The notes under the pieces are model-generated. The model searched no databases. It worked only from the letters and a program-made list of their open reading frames with translations, and was not told the origin of the DNA. Positions 1 to 8,574 of a stretch of DNA of 64,000 nt are shown piece by piece (the first letter of the stretch is position 1; each line of letters begins with the position of its first letter). Position numbers and translations under genes: made by a program. The stretch is taken from contig BMTG01000024.1 of NCBI GenBank assembly GCA_014649555.1, positions 1-64,000 of the forward strand, given 5' to 3'. This stretch comes from Streptomyces globisporus. Its GTDB lineage: Bacteria > Actinomycetota > Actinomycetes > Streptomycetales > Streptomycetaceae.

Positions 1-60
1 TCCCCGAGTCCTGCCCTCGGCCCCACCCGTCATCGCCCACGCTAGTCAGCCGGGGGAGCC

Positions 61-264
61 TCAGTGGCGTGAGCGGTGCCGGGAGTTCTGCTCCGTGGCG
101 GCGGCGTATTCCGCGCAGCCGGGGTTCTCGCAGGGGCCCGCGCGCCATACCGGGACGAAGATTCCGAGGGACTTGTGGCGGTGGATCTCGGAGGGGACGG
201 ACTGTTTGCAGGTGGGGCACATGAAAGCGGCCCGCTGATGGAGGTCACGCTTTTTGCTGTCCAT
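61..264 (-). CDS. Small zinc-ribbon-like protein of unknown function
   Basis: This 67-residue protein has a CPTC pair near residues 16-19 and a second pair, CENPGC, near residues 45-50, so it probably binds one zinc ion in a ribbon fold. It is charged at both ends and has no membrane segment. It reads in the same direction as the TerC gene but ends at the left edge of the window, so its downstream partners are unseen. Small proteins of this style are common in Streptomyces; no function is known to me. Confidence 0.6.
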   Translation of the reverse strand: MDSKKRDLHQRAAFMCPTCKQSVPSEIHRHKSLGIFVPVWRAGPCENPGCAEYAAATEQNSRHRSRH

Positions 265-325
265 TTACTCACGATAGGCCCGGCGGAGGATTTGGGGAAG
301 TCTTTCCCTTTGCTTTGCCTCTGCC

Positions 326-1300
326 TTACTTGTCCGTATCGGTGCCGGAGGCGTCTTCGGCGTCCTGGTTCTGCGGCGGACGGCGCATGCTCAAGGTCAC
401 CGACACCGCCAGAATGACGACGATCACCGCGAGGCTCACCGGCGACGGGATCTCCGGGATCGAGGTGCTGATCATCTTGTGGGACGCCTGGAGGATGAGC
501 TTGACCGCGATGAAGGCGAGGATGATCGCCAGGCCGTGGCTGAGGTAGTGGAACCGGTCCAGCAACCCCGCCAGCAGGAAGTACAGGGCCCGCAGCCCCA
601 GGATCGCGAACGCGTTGCTGGTGTAGACGATGAACAGGTCGTCGCTGACCGCGAGCACCGCGGGCACGCTGTCGACCGCGAAGATGAGGTCGGCCGCCTC
701 GATCGCCGCGACCACCGCGAGCAGCGGCGTGGCGATGCGCCGCCCCTCCTTGTGGACGACGAAATGCGTGCCGGAATACTCGTCCTGGACCGGCATGACC
801 TTCCGCAGCGCCCGCACCGCGAAGCTCTTGCCGGGGTCGAAATTCTCCTCCTGGCCGCTGAGGATTTTATAGCTGCTGTAGAAAAGGATCGCGGCGAAGA
901 GGAACAGGACGAACGTGAAGCGGTTCACCACCGCGACACCGGCGGTCAGGAACAGCGCCCGGAACACCAGGGCGCCGATGACCCCGTAGAAAAGCACCCG
1001 GTGCTGGTACTCCCGGGGCACCTTGAAATACGCGAAGATCAGCGCGAAGACGAAGAGGTTGTCGACCGAGAGGCTCTTCTCCAGCAGCCACGCGGTCGTG
1101 TACTCCGTTCCGGCGGTCGTCCCGAGCGTCAGGAAGACGACCCCGCCGAAGATCAGCGCGAGACCCACCCACAGGGCGCTCCACAGCCCGGCCTCCTTGA
1201 AGCCGATGACATGCGCCTTGCGGTGCGCCAGGAGGTCGACCGTCAGGGAGACGACGACGGTCACGGCGAACACGATCCACAGCCACACCGGTACGTCCAC
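326..1300 (-). CDS. TerC/Alx family integral membrane protein
   Basis: The 324-residue protein has about nine hydrophobic segments and the acidic intramembrane residues of the TerC family: E74 and D80 in a KSLSVDNLF stretch and a second block AIEAADLIFAVDSVPAVLA around residues 195-215. TerC/Alx proteins are linked to tellurite resistance and manganese export and are thought to act in the cytoplasmic membrane. Length and topology are normal for the family. The C-terminus is a short hydrophilic tail rich in D and E. The gene stands alone; substrate is inferred from family only. Confidence 0.9.
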   Translation of the reverse strand: MDVPVWLWIVFAVTVVVSLTVDLLAHRKAHVIGFKEAGLWSALWVGLALIFGGVVFLTLGTTAGTEYTTAWLLEKSLSVDNLFVFALIFAYFKVPREYQHRVLFYGVIGALVFRALFLTAGVAVVNRFTFVLFLFAAILFYSSYKILSGQEENFDPGKSFAVRALRKVMPVQDEYSGTHFVVHKEGRRIATPLLAVVAAIEAADLIFAVDSVPAVLAVSDDLFIVYTSNAFAILGLRALYFLLAGLLDRFHYLSHGLAIILAFIAVKLILQASHKMISTSIPEIPSPVSLAVIVVILAVSVTLSMRRPPQNQDAEDASGTDTDK

Positions 1301-1324
1301 GCCGGAGACCTCCCACTCGGGTTT

Positions 1325-1642
1325 TTACGAGTGTGACCCGCCCGTCCCGTTGCCGCCCGCCGGGGAGCGCCGGGTGGCGGCAACGACCGAGGCCATCAGC
1401 TCCGCGTCGAGGAAGGAGGGGTCGGCCGGCCGGGTGACGGCGGGGGTGGAGTTCAGCAGCGCCTTGGTGACCCGCAGCGCTGCCTCAGCAGGTGCGTCAT
1501 CGAGGTGAGCAGCGTCGCGGTGGTTTCCAGCGAGGCGATGGTGACGAGCAGGGTGAGCCGGTAGAGGATCTCGCCCGCCTTCTCCCGGTCCGGCTCCATC
1601 GCGTCCCAGGTGTTGGGCCCGGGGTTACCGACCTGGACCTAC
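1325..1642 (-). pseudogene. Decayed reading frame, origin uncertain
   Basis: On the minus strand two frames can be joined by one frameshift near 1486. The first reads a helix-rich stretch (AGEILYRLTLLVTIASLETT) and the second a segment (ALRVTKALLNSTPAVTRP) ending at a stop at 1325-1327. An upstream stop sits just before the first frame. The pattern resembles a gene remnant with an alpha-helical product, but I could not assign the family. It may simply be noncoding. Confidence 0.3.
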
Positions 1643-1739
1643 CCCTCCGGATATCTGCACCAAGCATCGATCTCTGTTGCCCCCGTCACATGCAACGTCA
1701 CACATGCCCGTCTTCACACGCGAATTGTCGGGCTGTGAG

Positions 1740-3149
1740 TCATACGCGGAACACATCCAGGAAAGAACTCCACCAGCCCTTCTGCTTCCTGGCCGGCTCC
1801 GCTGCGTGACGGGGCGTCACCGGCGCCGCGGAGGGGGCGCTCCGGTACGGGTCCGGAAGCTGGGCCGAGGTCTGCGCCGGCGGCTGCCCCCCGGCCGCCG
1901 CCCGCCGCGCGGCCGTCGGCGTGAACCGCACGGGCAGCGCGATCAGGGCCCGGTGGAACGGGCCCGGACGCCAGGCCACCCCCGAGGCGGGCACGGCCAG
2001 CGCGAGGTCCGGGACGGTGTTGAGGATTTTCTCGATCGCGGTCAGCGCGATCAGCGTCGCGGGCGACTTGGCGGGGCACACGTGCGGGCCCGCGCCCCAG
2101 GCCAGATGGGCCCCCTTGCTGAGGGTCTGGCGGGCGTCGGTGAGCCCCGGGTCGCTGTTCGCGGCGGCGAAGCTGATCAGCACGGGCGTCTCCGCCTTCA
2201 GCACCACCCCGTCCAGCTCGATGTCCCGCACCGGGTAGTGCGTGGCGTAGTTGGCGATCGGCGGGTTGTTCCACAGGACGTCGTCCAGCGCGTCCTCGAC
2301 GAGCATCCCCGAACCGCGCCGCTCGGGCGCGCCCGGCTGCTCACCCGCGAGCATCAGCAGCAGCGCGCTGGCGATCAGATTGCGCTCCGGCTCCACGCCC
2401 GCGCCCATCAGAACCACCAGCTGGTCCTTCAGCTCCTCGTCCCGCAGCCCCGCCGGGTGCTGGATGAGCCAGGAGGTGATGTCCTCGCCGGGCTGGCGGC
2501 GCTTGAGCGAGACCAGTTCCATCAGGCACTCGGTCAGCTCGGCGTTGGCGCGGAGCACGTCCTCGCCGTCGAAGATCGCCGACATCGAGCGGGTCAGCCG
2601 GTCGCCGATGTCGCCGGGGCAGCCGAAGAGCTGGTTGAACAGCAGCAGCGGCAGCAGCTTGGCGTACTCGTTGAGCAGGTCGGCGGTGCCGCGTTCGATG
2701 AACTGGTCGATCAGGTAGTCGGCGATCCGTTCGACGTCCCGGCTCACTCGGCTGCTGTTGAGCCGGGCCAGCGACTCGGTGACCGCCTTGCGCAGCCGCA
2801 GGTGCTCCGCGCCGTCGGTGAACAGGCAGTTGGGCCGGTAGACCATCATCGGCAGCACCGGGCTGTCCATGGGGACGGCGCCTTCGCGCAGCGCGGCCCA
2901 GCGCCGCGAGTCCCGGGCGAACAGCGCCGGGTTCTGCAGCACCCGCAGCGCCGCCTCGTGCTGCACGATCAGGGTGGCGTCCACCCCGGGTGCCAGCTCG
3001 ACGGGCGCGGCGGGGCCGTGCGTCCGCGCCGCGTCGTAGAAGCGGTGCGGATCGGCGGCGAACTCCGCTCCGTACAGCGGCGTCTGCTGCTGGTGCATGG
3101 GGCACCCGGCGGGGGCGCTGTACGGGGTGGCTCCCGGCTGCGGATCCAT
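1740..3149 (-). CDS. Conservon-associated cytochrome P450, CYP157-like, lacking EXXR
   Basis: This 469-residue P450 is the last gene of the conservon operon. The heme-ligand segment is WGAGPHVCPA at residues 351-360 with Cys358 as the thiolate ligand; the I-helix segment is GAGVEPERN near residue 249. The K-helix position normally holding EXXR reads D290-V-L-W293, so both the Glu and the Arg are replaced. The CYP157 family of Streptomyces conservons is known to lack EXXR, which supports this assignment. The C-terminal 60 residues are an extra Pro/Ala-rich tail ending in a basic-aromatic stretch. The substrate is unknown; redox partners are not encoded nearby. Confidence 0.9.
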   Translation of the reverse strand: MDPQPGATPYSAPAGCPMHQQQTPLYGAEFAADPHRFYDAARTHGPAAPVELAPGVDATLIVQHEAALRVLQNPALFARDSRRWAALREGAVPMDSPVLPMMVYRPNCLFTDGAEHLRLRKAVTESLARLNSSRVSRDVERIADYLIDQFIERGTADLLNEYAKLLPLLLFNQLFGCPGDIGDRLTRSMSAIFDGEDVLRANAELTECLMELVSLKRRQPGEDITSWLIQHPAGLRDEELKDQLVVLMGAGVEPERNLIASALLLMLAGEQPGAPERRGSGMLVEDALDDVLWNNPPIANYATHYPVRDIELDGVVLKAETPVLISFAAANSDPGLTDARQTLSKGAHLAWGAGPHVCPAKSPATLIALTAIEKILNTVPDLALAVPASGVAWRPGPFHRALIALPVRFTPTAARRAAAGGQPPAQTSAQLPDPYRSAPSAAPVTPRHAAEPARKQKGWWSSFLDVFRV

Positions 3150-3239
3150 GTCGGCTTCCTCGGTGTGATCGCGGGGCCGTCGGGCCCCGGCTTCGTATAC
3201 GTCTACGTCTACGTCGTGTGTGCGCGTCGGGCCGTACGC

Positions 3240-3830
3240 TCAGGTCGCGTGCGTCAGGAGGTGGCGGACCAGGGTGATCAGGGCGTGCGCCGAGGACTTC
3301 TGGTCCCGGGCGTCGCAGAAGACGACCGGGGTGTCGGGCAGCAGGTCGAGCGCCTCGCGCAGTTCGTTCTCGGCGTGCTGCGAGTACGGATCGAAGCTGT
3401 TGACGGCGACCGCGTACTCCAGCCCGTACGTCTCGACGAGGTCGATGACCGGGAACGTGTCGGCGAGCCGCGCCGGGTCGACCAGGAGCAGCGCGCCCAG
3501 CGAACCGCGCGCCATGTCCTCCCACAGCTCCACGAACCGCTGCTGCCCCGGCGTACCGAACAGGTAGAGCACCAGCTCGTCGCTGAGGGTGAGCCGGCCG
3601 AAGTCCAGGGCGACCGTCGTCGTCGTCTTGTCGGGTGCCCCGCGCAGATCGTCGACCTGGGCGGCGGCCTGGGTCATCCGCTCCTCGGTGCGCAGCGGCG
3701 TGATCTCGGACAGGGTGCCGATCAGCGTCGTCTTGCCCACCGCGAAGTGCCCGACGACGAGGATCTTCGCCGCGCGCTGGACCGCGTCCGGCACATAGAT
3801 GCTCTCAGCCGAACCGGACTTGGAGTCCAT
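3240..3830 (-). CDS. cvnD: Conservon GTPase-like protein (CvnD)
   Basis: The 196-residue protein has a P-loop GHFAVGKTT at residues 27-35, a DFGRL switch segment at 76-80 and FGTPGQQRF at 91-99. The usual NKxD specificity motif is NSFD at 144-147, as in other small Ras/Rab-like bacterial GTPases of conservons. In S. coelicolor the CvnA-D proteins form a membrane-associated signalling complex resembling a G-protein system. It overlaps the 3' end of cvnC by 26 bases and is followed after 90 bases by the P450. Confidence 0.92.
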   Translation of the reverse strand: MDSKSGSAESIYVPDAVQRAAKILVVGHFAVGKTTLIGTLSEITPLRTEERMTQAAAQVDDLRGAPDKTTTTVALDFGRLTLSDELVLYLFGTPGQQRFVELWEDMARGSLGALLLVDPARLADTFPVIDLVETYGLEYAVAVNSFDPYSQHAENELREALDLLPDTPVVFCDARDQKSSAHALITLVRHLLTHAT

Positions 3831-4179
3831 GCAACACCTCTTCGAGGATCTTCCTGTCGACGAGCTGGGCCGGCGGCGGCGCCTTCCGGCGCAGCAGGTG
3901 TCCCTGCTGGTGTAAATCCTGGAGCAGGAGACGGGCCACCCCGACCGGCAGGCCGAGGTGGCCGGCGACCTCGGCCACCGAGAGATAGCCGCCGGAGCAC
4001 AGCTCCCAGATCGCCCTGACCTCGGGGCCCGGGTTCGGCGGCGGCTGGCTCTCGGGGGCGAGGGTGACCAGCGTGACGAGGGAGAGATCCTCCGCGTCGG
4101 GCAGCCCCCGCCCGCCGGTGATGACGTAGGACCGGACGAACCCGCTGCTGACCTGCTGCTCCTCGCCCGGCGCCGTCAT
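3805..4179 (-). CDS. cvnC: DUF742 winged-helix protein (CvnC)
   Basis: The 124-residue product starts at an ATG that overlaps the cvnB stop in an ATGA arrangement, which sets the start and points to translational coupling. It reads as a DUF742 protein: a VRSYVITGGR stretch near the N-terminus, a central LVTL(V)T segment, then a helix-turn-helix-like region around YLSVAEVAGHLGLPVGVARLLLQDL (residues 67-91). In conservons this protein interacts with CvnB and CvnD. No membrane segment is present. Confidence 0.88.
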   Translation of the reverse strand: MTAPGEEQQVSSGFVRSYVITGGRGLPDAEDLSLVTLVTLAPESQPPPNPGPEVRAIWELCSGGYLSVAEVAGHLGLPVGVARLLLQDLHQQGHLLRRKAPPPAQLVDRKILEEVLHGLQVRFG

Positions 4180-4580
4180 ATCTCGCTGTCCGCGGTGCGG
4201 CGGGGCGGCGTGGTCATCGCCTTGCCCAGTGCGGTGACCTGCTGCTGCATGCGGAAGGACATCGCCTCCATGTCCACATCGGCGGCGGCGGTGGCGGCGA
4301 GGTAGGCGCCGGTGCCGGCGGCGATCAGGAAGATCCAGCCGTCCTCGTACTCCAGGAGCGTCTGCCGCCACCTGCCCGGGTCACGGGTCCCGATGAAGGG
4401 GGCGACGGCCCGGCTGAGGGACTGCATGGAACTCATGGCCGCGGCGACGGTCTCCGCGTCGTCCCGGCCGATCTCGCTGGAGTTGGCGAGCAGCAGGCCG
4501 TCCGCGGACACCAGGATCGCGTGCCGGGCGCCGGGTACCTGGAGCAGGTCGTTGAGTACCCAGGACAGATCGGGGTTCAC
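4176..4580 (-). CDS. cvnB: Roadblock/LC7 domain protein (CvnB)
   Basis: The 134-residue product reads as one Roadblock/LC7 domain, with LSWVLNDLLQVPGARHAILVSADG at the N-terminus. The start is a GTG at 4580 that overlaps the cvnA stop codon in GTGA, so translation is probably coupled to cvnA. Such proteins act as regulatory partners of small GTPases. It lies between the sensor-kinase-like cvnA and cvnC in the conserved order A-B-C-D. Confidence 0.9.
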   Translation of the reverse strand: MNPDLSWVLNDLLQVPGARHAILVSADGLLLANSSEIGRDDAETVAAAMSSMQSLSRAVAPFIGTRDPGRWRQTLLEYEDGWIFLIAAGTGAYLAATAAADVDMEAMSFRMQQQVTALGKAMTTPPRRTADSEI

Positions 4581-5875
4581 TGGAACTCGGGTCCTTCCGT
4601 CGTCGTCGTGTCGCGTCCGGACCGGGTGCCGCGCTGGAAGGCGCCGAGCCGCGACGCGGTCTCCTCGTTGCTGCGCGCGGGTCCCGCATCGGCCGATGGC
4701 ACCGCGGAGACCGGGCTCTTGCGACGACGCTTCGGCAGACCGCCGGCGGTGGTGGTGATCTGGGCGAGCGGCTGGGTGGCGGTGTCCGGCTGGGGAACGG
4801 GCGGGAAGAGCGGGGTCGGCGCGGGGGCCGGGCTCGGGGCCTGCGCCTGGTGCTGGGGGTGAGGCCGGTCCTGGGAATGAGCCCGGGCCTGCCACTGGTC
4901 CGGCTGCCGGCCCTGCGGCGCCGGGGGGAGCGCCGCTTCGGGCGCCTCGGCCGGCGCCGCGGCGGGCGGCGCCTCGGTGGTGAGCAGTTCGTCGGGGATG
5001 AGGACCACCGCGCGTACGCCTCCATAGGGGGAAACGGAGTCCACCGAGACCCGGAAGCCGTAACGGGCGGCGAGCATCCCGGAGACGGCGAACCCGAACT
5101 GCGGCGGAATACCGAGGCTGGAGACGCTGATCGCGGCCTGGGGGGAGAGGAGGGCCGCCGCGCGGTCCTTCTCCTCCTGGCCCATGCCGAGACCGGCGTC
5201 GTCGACGATGAGGCAGACGCCCGTCGGCACGGCCTGGATGTTGATCTCGACCGGGGTGCCGGGGGCGGAGTAGTTCGTGGCGTTGGCGAGCAGCTCGGCG
5301 AGGACCACGGCGACCGGTTCGACCGCGCGGCTGACGACGGAGAAGTTCACCTGGCCGTTGACCCGGACCCGGTCGAAGTGCCGGATACGGCCCTGGGCGC
5401 TGCGGGCCACGTCGAAGACGGAGGCCACGGTCTCGCGCCGGCCGAGCCAGCCGCCGCAGAGCACGGCGATGCCCTGGGCACGCCGGCCGAACTGGCTGTT
5501 GGCGTGGTCCATGGCCATCAGGTCGGCGAGGATCCCGGGGTCGTCCCCGTACTTGCGCTGGGCCTTCTCGATCACGACCTGCTGCTCGTCGGCGAGGCCC
5601 TGGAGGGTGCGGACGGCCGCCTTGAGGACGGCCTTGGTCTCCTCCTCGGCGTCCTTGCGGACCTCCGCGAGTTCGGCGGACTGACGCTGGAGCAGAGTGT
5701 TGTGGACGACGTGGAGTTCGTCCCGCTGGTGGAGGAGGGCGTCGCGCTCCTGACGCAGCTCGGCGTGGTTCCTGCGGAGCTTGACGTTGATCGCGCGAGC
5801 GCGCAGAACGGCACCCACGGCGACCAGGGCTACGACCACCAGCGCCCAGACGAGAGGGCCCTGTGCAAATGTCAT
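4577..5875 (-). CDS. cvnA: Conservon sensor-kinase-like membrane protein (CvnA)
   Basis: I place the start at the ATG at 5875 (432 residues) because it is preceded by a GAAGTGAG ribosome-binding site and is followed at once by a transmembrane helix (about residues 6-26). A coiled coil covers about residues 35-85. An HATPase region follows, with N-box ELLANATNYSAPG at about 194 and G1-like DDAGLGM at about 225. The canonical phospho-accepting His box is not obvious; a DHANSQFGRR stretch near residue 123 fills that place, as in other CvnA proteins. The last 110 residues are Pro/Ala/Gln rich and likely disordered. First gene of the operon. Confidence 0.9.
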   Translation of the reverse strand: MTFAQGPLVWALVVVALVAVGAVLRARAINVKLRRNHAELRQERDALLHQRDELHVVHNTLLQRQSAELAEVRKDAEEETKAVLKAAVRTLQGLADEQQVVIEKAQRKYGDDPGILADLMAMDHANSQFGRRAQGIAVLCGGWLGRRETVASVFDVARSAQGRIRHFDRVRVNGQVNFSVVSRAVEPVAVVLAELLANATNYSAPGTPVEINIQAVPTGVCLIVDDAGLGMGQEEKDRAAALLSPQAAISVSSLGIPPQFGFAVSGMLAARYGFRVSVDSVSPYGGVRAVVLIPDELLTTEAPPAAAPAEAPEAALPPAPQGRQPDQWQARAHSQDRPHPQHQAQAPSPAPAPTPLFPPVPQPDTATQPLAQITTTAGGLPKRRRKSPVSAVPSADAGPARSNEETASRLGAFQRGTRSGRDTTTTEGPEFQ

Positions 5876-6050
5876 GAGACTCACTTCAAGTGCCATGGCG
5901 GAAACGGCTTGACACCCCGTCAGGCGGCACGCAGTCAGGGCTCGTTCGCCGCGACCGTGCGCCGCTTCGGGAGGTGCCCCTCCGAAGGTGGGGCCGAGGA
6001 ATCCATTCCTCCCGGAATGCCCCCATACGCCATCAGCCCACTGGAAGTAA

Positions 6051-6086
6051 GATGATCTTATCATCGGCCGCGTGACGAAAAGTCAA
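6051..6086 (-). promoter_or_regulatory. Candidate promoter and palindrome upstream of the conservon
   Basis: Upstream of cvnA the minus strand has TTGACT (6081-6086) and TAAGAT (6055-6060) separated by 20 bases, a long but possible housekeeping spacing. The -10 element lies within an inverted repeat GATGAT-CTT-ATCATC (6051-6065) that could be an operator. The 355 bases between cvnA and the lacI-type gene hold no other feature I can support. Confidence 0.35.
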
Positions 6087-6230
6087 GGCCGCCACGCACG
6101 CTGCCACTTGACGCAGAATGTTCACGTTGCGGAGATGTGGAGGAGGGGGTTCCGGCCCGACTTCCGTCATGCGGTACGGAGTTGGGTGCTCGGGAGCACG
6201 CCACCCGGTCCGGCCCCGGTGTGCGGTGGG

Positions 6231-7289
6231 TCAGCCCGGCGAGCCGGTGGACGCGCGGGTCTCCAGCGACCAGGCGTGGCGGCGGACGGTGTCGGGGGCG
6301 GCGCGGTCCGCGAGGATGTCGCAGAGCAGCTCGGCGCAGGCGCGGCCGTACGCGGCGGGGCGCAGGTCGACGGCGGTGACGGGTGGTACGGCGCCCCGGG
6401 TGGCGGGGCCGTCGACGCAGGCCGCGACGAGCAGGCCGGGGCCGGTGGGCCTCGCGTTCTCGGGAGGCCCTGCGGCTGCGTCGCCTCCGCCGGTGGTGCC
6501 GGCCTCCCGGCCGAGGGCGGCCGCCGCGCGCAGGACGCCGGGGGCCGAGCCGTCGGGGGCGCAGATCACGGCGTCGACGGCGGGGTCCGCGGTGAGCAGG
6601 GCCCGGGTCGTCTCCTCGGCCTCGGCCGGGGTCGCCGCGAACGGCACGGTGCGCAGCGCCACCTCCACCCCGTGGGCCAGCCCCCAGGACCGGGCCGTCG
6701 CGCGCAGGGCGGTCGCCCAGGCGGAGGAGCCGGACGGGGCGAGGACGGCGGGGCGGCGGGCGCCGCGCTCGGTGACATGGTCGAGGAGGGCGGTCAGCGA
6801 GGCGGCGTTGTCGCAGACCACCGCGGCACTGGGACCGGCGGACGGGCCGAGGTAGCGCTCACCGGTCACCACCGGGACGCCCGCGTCGAGCAGACCGGGC
6901 ACCGCGCTGTCGCCCGCCTCGGGGTCGATCACCAGCAGCCCGTCGACGCGTGAGGCGATCCGCCCGCCCGCCGCCCCCGACGGCGCGAGCAGCACCATGT
7001 CGAGCCCGTCCTCCTGGGCCCGCTCGACCGCTCCGAAGGCCAGGTTCATGTAGTAGTCCAGCCGGGTCGCGGTGGCCGGCAGGTGCAGTCCGACGGCCCC
7101 GGTGCTGGCGCGGCGCAGCCGCCGGGCGGCGCTGTTGGGGCGGTAGCCGAGCTCCTCCGCCACCGCGCGGACCCGGTCCCGGGTGGCCTCGGCGACCCGC
7201 CCCGAGCCCTGGAGCGCGTCCGACGCGGTGCTCTTGGAGACCCCGGCGGCACGGGCTACGTCGAGCAGGGTCACGGTCCGGGAGGTCAC
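6231..7289 (-). CDS. LacI family transcriptional regulator
   Basis: From the GTG at 7289 the product is 352 residues. The N-terminus has the LacI HTH with TLLDVARAAGVSKSTASDAL and the hinge GYRPNSAARRLRR; the rest is a periplasmic-binding-protein-like sensor domain with the usual GLLVID and ALLTADPAVDAVICAPDG stretches. It is divergent from the hydrolase gene at 7455, and two identical palindromes lie between them, so it most likely represses that gene and itself. A second in-frame GTG at 7274 is possible. The inducer is unknown. Confidence 0.9.
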   Translation of the reverse strand: MTSRTVTLLDVARAAGVSKSTASDALQGSGRVAEATRDRVRAVAEELGYRPNSAARRLRRASTGAVGLHLPATATRLDYYMNLAFGAVERAQEDGLDMVLLAPSGAAGGRIASRVDGLLVIDPEAGDSAVPGLLDAGVPVVTGERYLGPSAGPSAAVVCDNAASLTALLDHVTERGARRPAVLAPSGSSAWATALRATARSWGLAHGVEVALRTVPFAATPAEAEETTRALLTADPAVDAVICAPDGSAPGVLRAAAALGREAGTTGGGDAAAGPPENARPTGPGLLVAACVDGPATRGAVPPVTAVDLRPAAYGRACAELLCDILADRAAPDTVRRHAWSLETRASTGSPG

Positions 7290-7332
7290 GGGGGTGAAGT
7301 CTAGACGCCGGGGGAGGAGCAGGCCGAAGGGT

Positions 7333-7350
7333 TGCCGGAACGTTCCGGCA
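7333..7350. promoter_or_regulatory. LacI-type operator, copy 1
   Basis: A perfect 18-base palindrome TGCCGGAACGTTCCGGCA with the central CG typical of LacI/GalR operators. It lies 43 bases upstream of the regulator start and is repeated exactly 37 bases further on. Confidence 0.75.
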
Positions 7351-7369
7351 CGGTTAGATTCGATCTGAC

Positions 7370-7387
7370 TGCCGGAACGTTCCGGCA
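7370..7387. promoter_or_regulatory. LacI-type operator, copy 2
   Basis: An exact second copy of the 18-base palindrome, start to start 37 bases from the first (about 3.5 helical turns) and 67 bases upstream of the hydrolase start. Paired identical sites suggest cooperative binding controlling both divergent genes. Confidence 0.75.
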
Positions 7388-7454
7388 GGCTTCCGAGCCC
7401 CCGTGCTCCGCACCCCCGTCCCCCTCGCCCCTCCCCACGCCCCTGGAACTGGTC

Positions 7455-8399
7455 ATGCGTCTGATCACCGCGTACAACCCGCCCGCCTCCCCGACCCGGA
7501 CCCGGCCCGCCGAGCGCGCCCCCCTGCGCGTCGCGGCCGTCCAGCAGCGCTGGCACCGCGACCCGGCCGAGCACCGCGCCGCCCTGCTGGAGGGCATCCG
7601 GCTCGCAGCGGCGGAGGGTGCCCGGGTGGTCTGCCTCCAGGAGCTGACGCTCTCGCCGTACTTCGCGGTCGTCCGCCGCGCCGACCACCCCGAGCCGGCC
7701 GCCCCGGAGGAGCTGCTGTCGGGCCCCACCTTCACGTTCGCGGCGGAGGCCGCCCGTGAGCACGGGGTGTACGTCCACGCCTCGCTGTACGAGAAGGCCC
7801 CGGCGCCCGGCGGCGAGGACGACGGCCTCGGCTACAACACCGCGATCCTGGTCGCCCCCGACGGCACCCTCGCCCAGCGCACCCGCAAGACCCACATCCC
7901 GGTGACCGAGGGCTATTACGAGGACGACTGGTTCCGGGCCGGACCGGCCGGCGACGACGCCTTCCCGCTGGTCGAGGTCGACGAGGCCCGCTTCGGCCTG
8001 CCCACCTGCTGGGACCAGTGGTTTCCCGAGCTGGCCCGCGCCTACTCGCTGGCCGGGGCCGACGTCCTCGTCTACCCGACCGCCATCGGCTCCGAGCCCG
8101 GCTTCCCCGGCTTCGACTCCCAGCCGCTCTGGCAGAAGGTGATCACCGGCAACGCCATCGCCAACGCCACCTTCATGGTCGTGCCGAACCGCATCGGCGC
8201 CGAGAACGGCCTCACCTTCTACGGCAGCTCGTTCATCGTGGACCCGTACGGCCGCGTCCTGGCCCAGGCTCCCCGCGACGAGCCCGCCGTCCTCGTCGCG
8301 GACCTCGATCTGGACGCCCGCCGCGACTGGCTGGAGCTGTTCCCCTTCCTGACCACCCGCCGCCCCGACGCGTACGGCCCGCTCACCGAGACCCGCTGA
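7455..8399 (+). CDS. Carbon-nitrogen hydrolase (nitrilase superfamily, N-carbamoylputrescine-amidase-like)
   Basis: The 314-residue enzyme has the nitrilase-fold triad Glu63 (LQELTLSPYF), Lys145 (RTRKTHIP) and Cys185 (PTCWDQWFPE). The pattern around the Cys and the GYYEDDWF loop match N-carbamoylputrescine amidases, which hydrolyse N-carbamoylputrescine to putrescine, CO2 and ammonia; that substrate is inferred by family only and no agmatine deiminase is adjacent. The ATG at 7455 is chosen because the region before it is the operator-bearing promoter. Probably repressed by the divergent LacI protein. Confidence 0.85.
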   Translation: MRLITAYNPPASPTRTRPAERAPLRVAAVQQRWHRDPAEHRAALLEGIRLAAAEGARVVCLQELTLSPYFAVVRRADHPEPAAPEELLSGPTFTFAAEAAREHGVYVHASLYEKAPAPGGEDDGLGYNTAILVAPDGTLAQRTRKTHIPVTEGYYEDDWFRAGPAGDDAFPLVEVDEARFGLPTCWDQWFPELARAYSLAGADVLVYPTAIGSEPGFPGFDSQPLWQKVITGNAIANATFMVVPNRIGAENGLTFYGSSFIVDPYGRVLAQAPRDEPAVLVADLDLDARRDWLELFPFLTTRRPDAYGPLTETR

Positions 8400-8574
8400 C
8401 CCGCCGGGCCGGAGAGCCCCGCGCGGCCGGCGCACACGGAGGACGCACCGACACGTACCTGAAACAGAGCCGCGCGGTGCTCGAAGCACGCCCCTGACCG
8501 GCCGGAAGCAGCGTTTCCGGAGGCTGTGGGCGTACCCGATCCCCGGTGTACGCGACCGTCAGGAGACCTGTGCC

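Noticed and set aside
1677-4019. Long plus-strand ORF opposite the conservon genes
   Set aside because: It is a shadow of strong codon bias in the minus-strand P450, GTPase and DUF742 genes; its product is Arg/Gly-rich with no family pattern.
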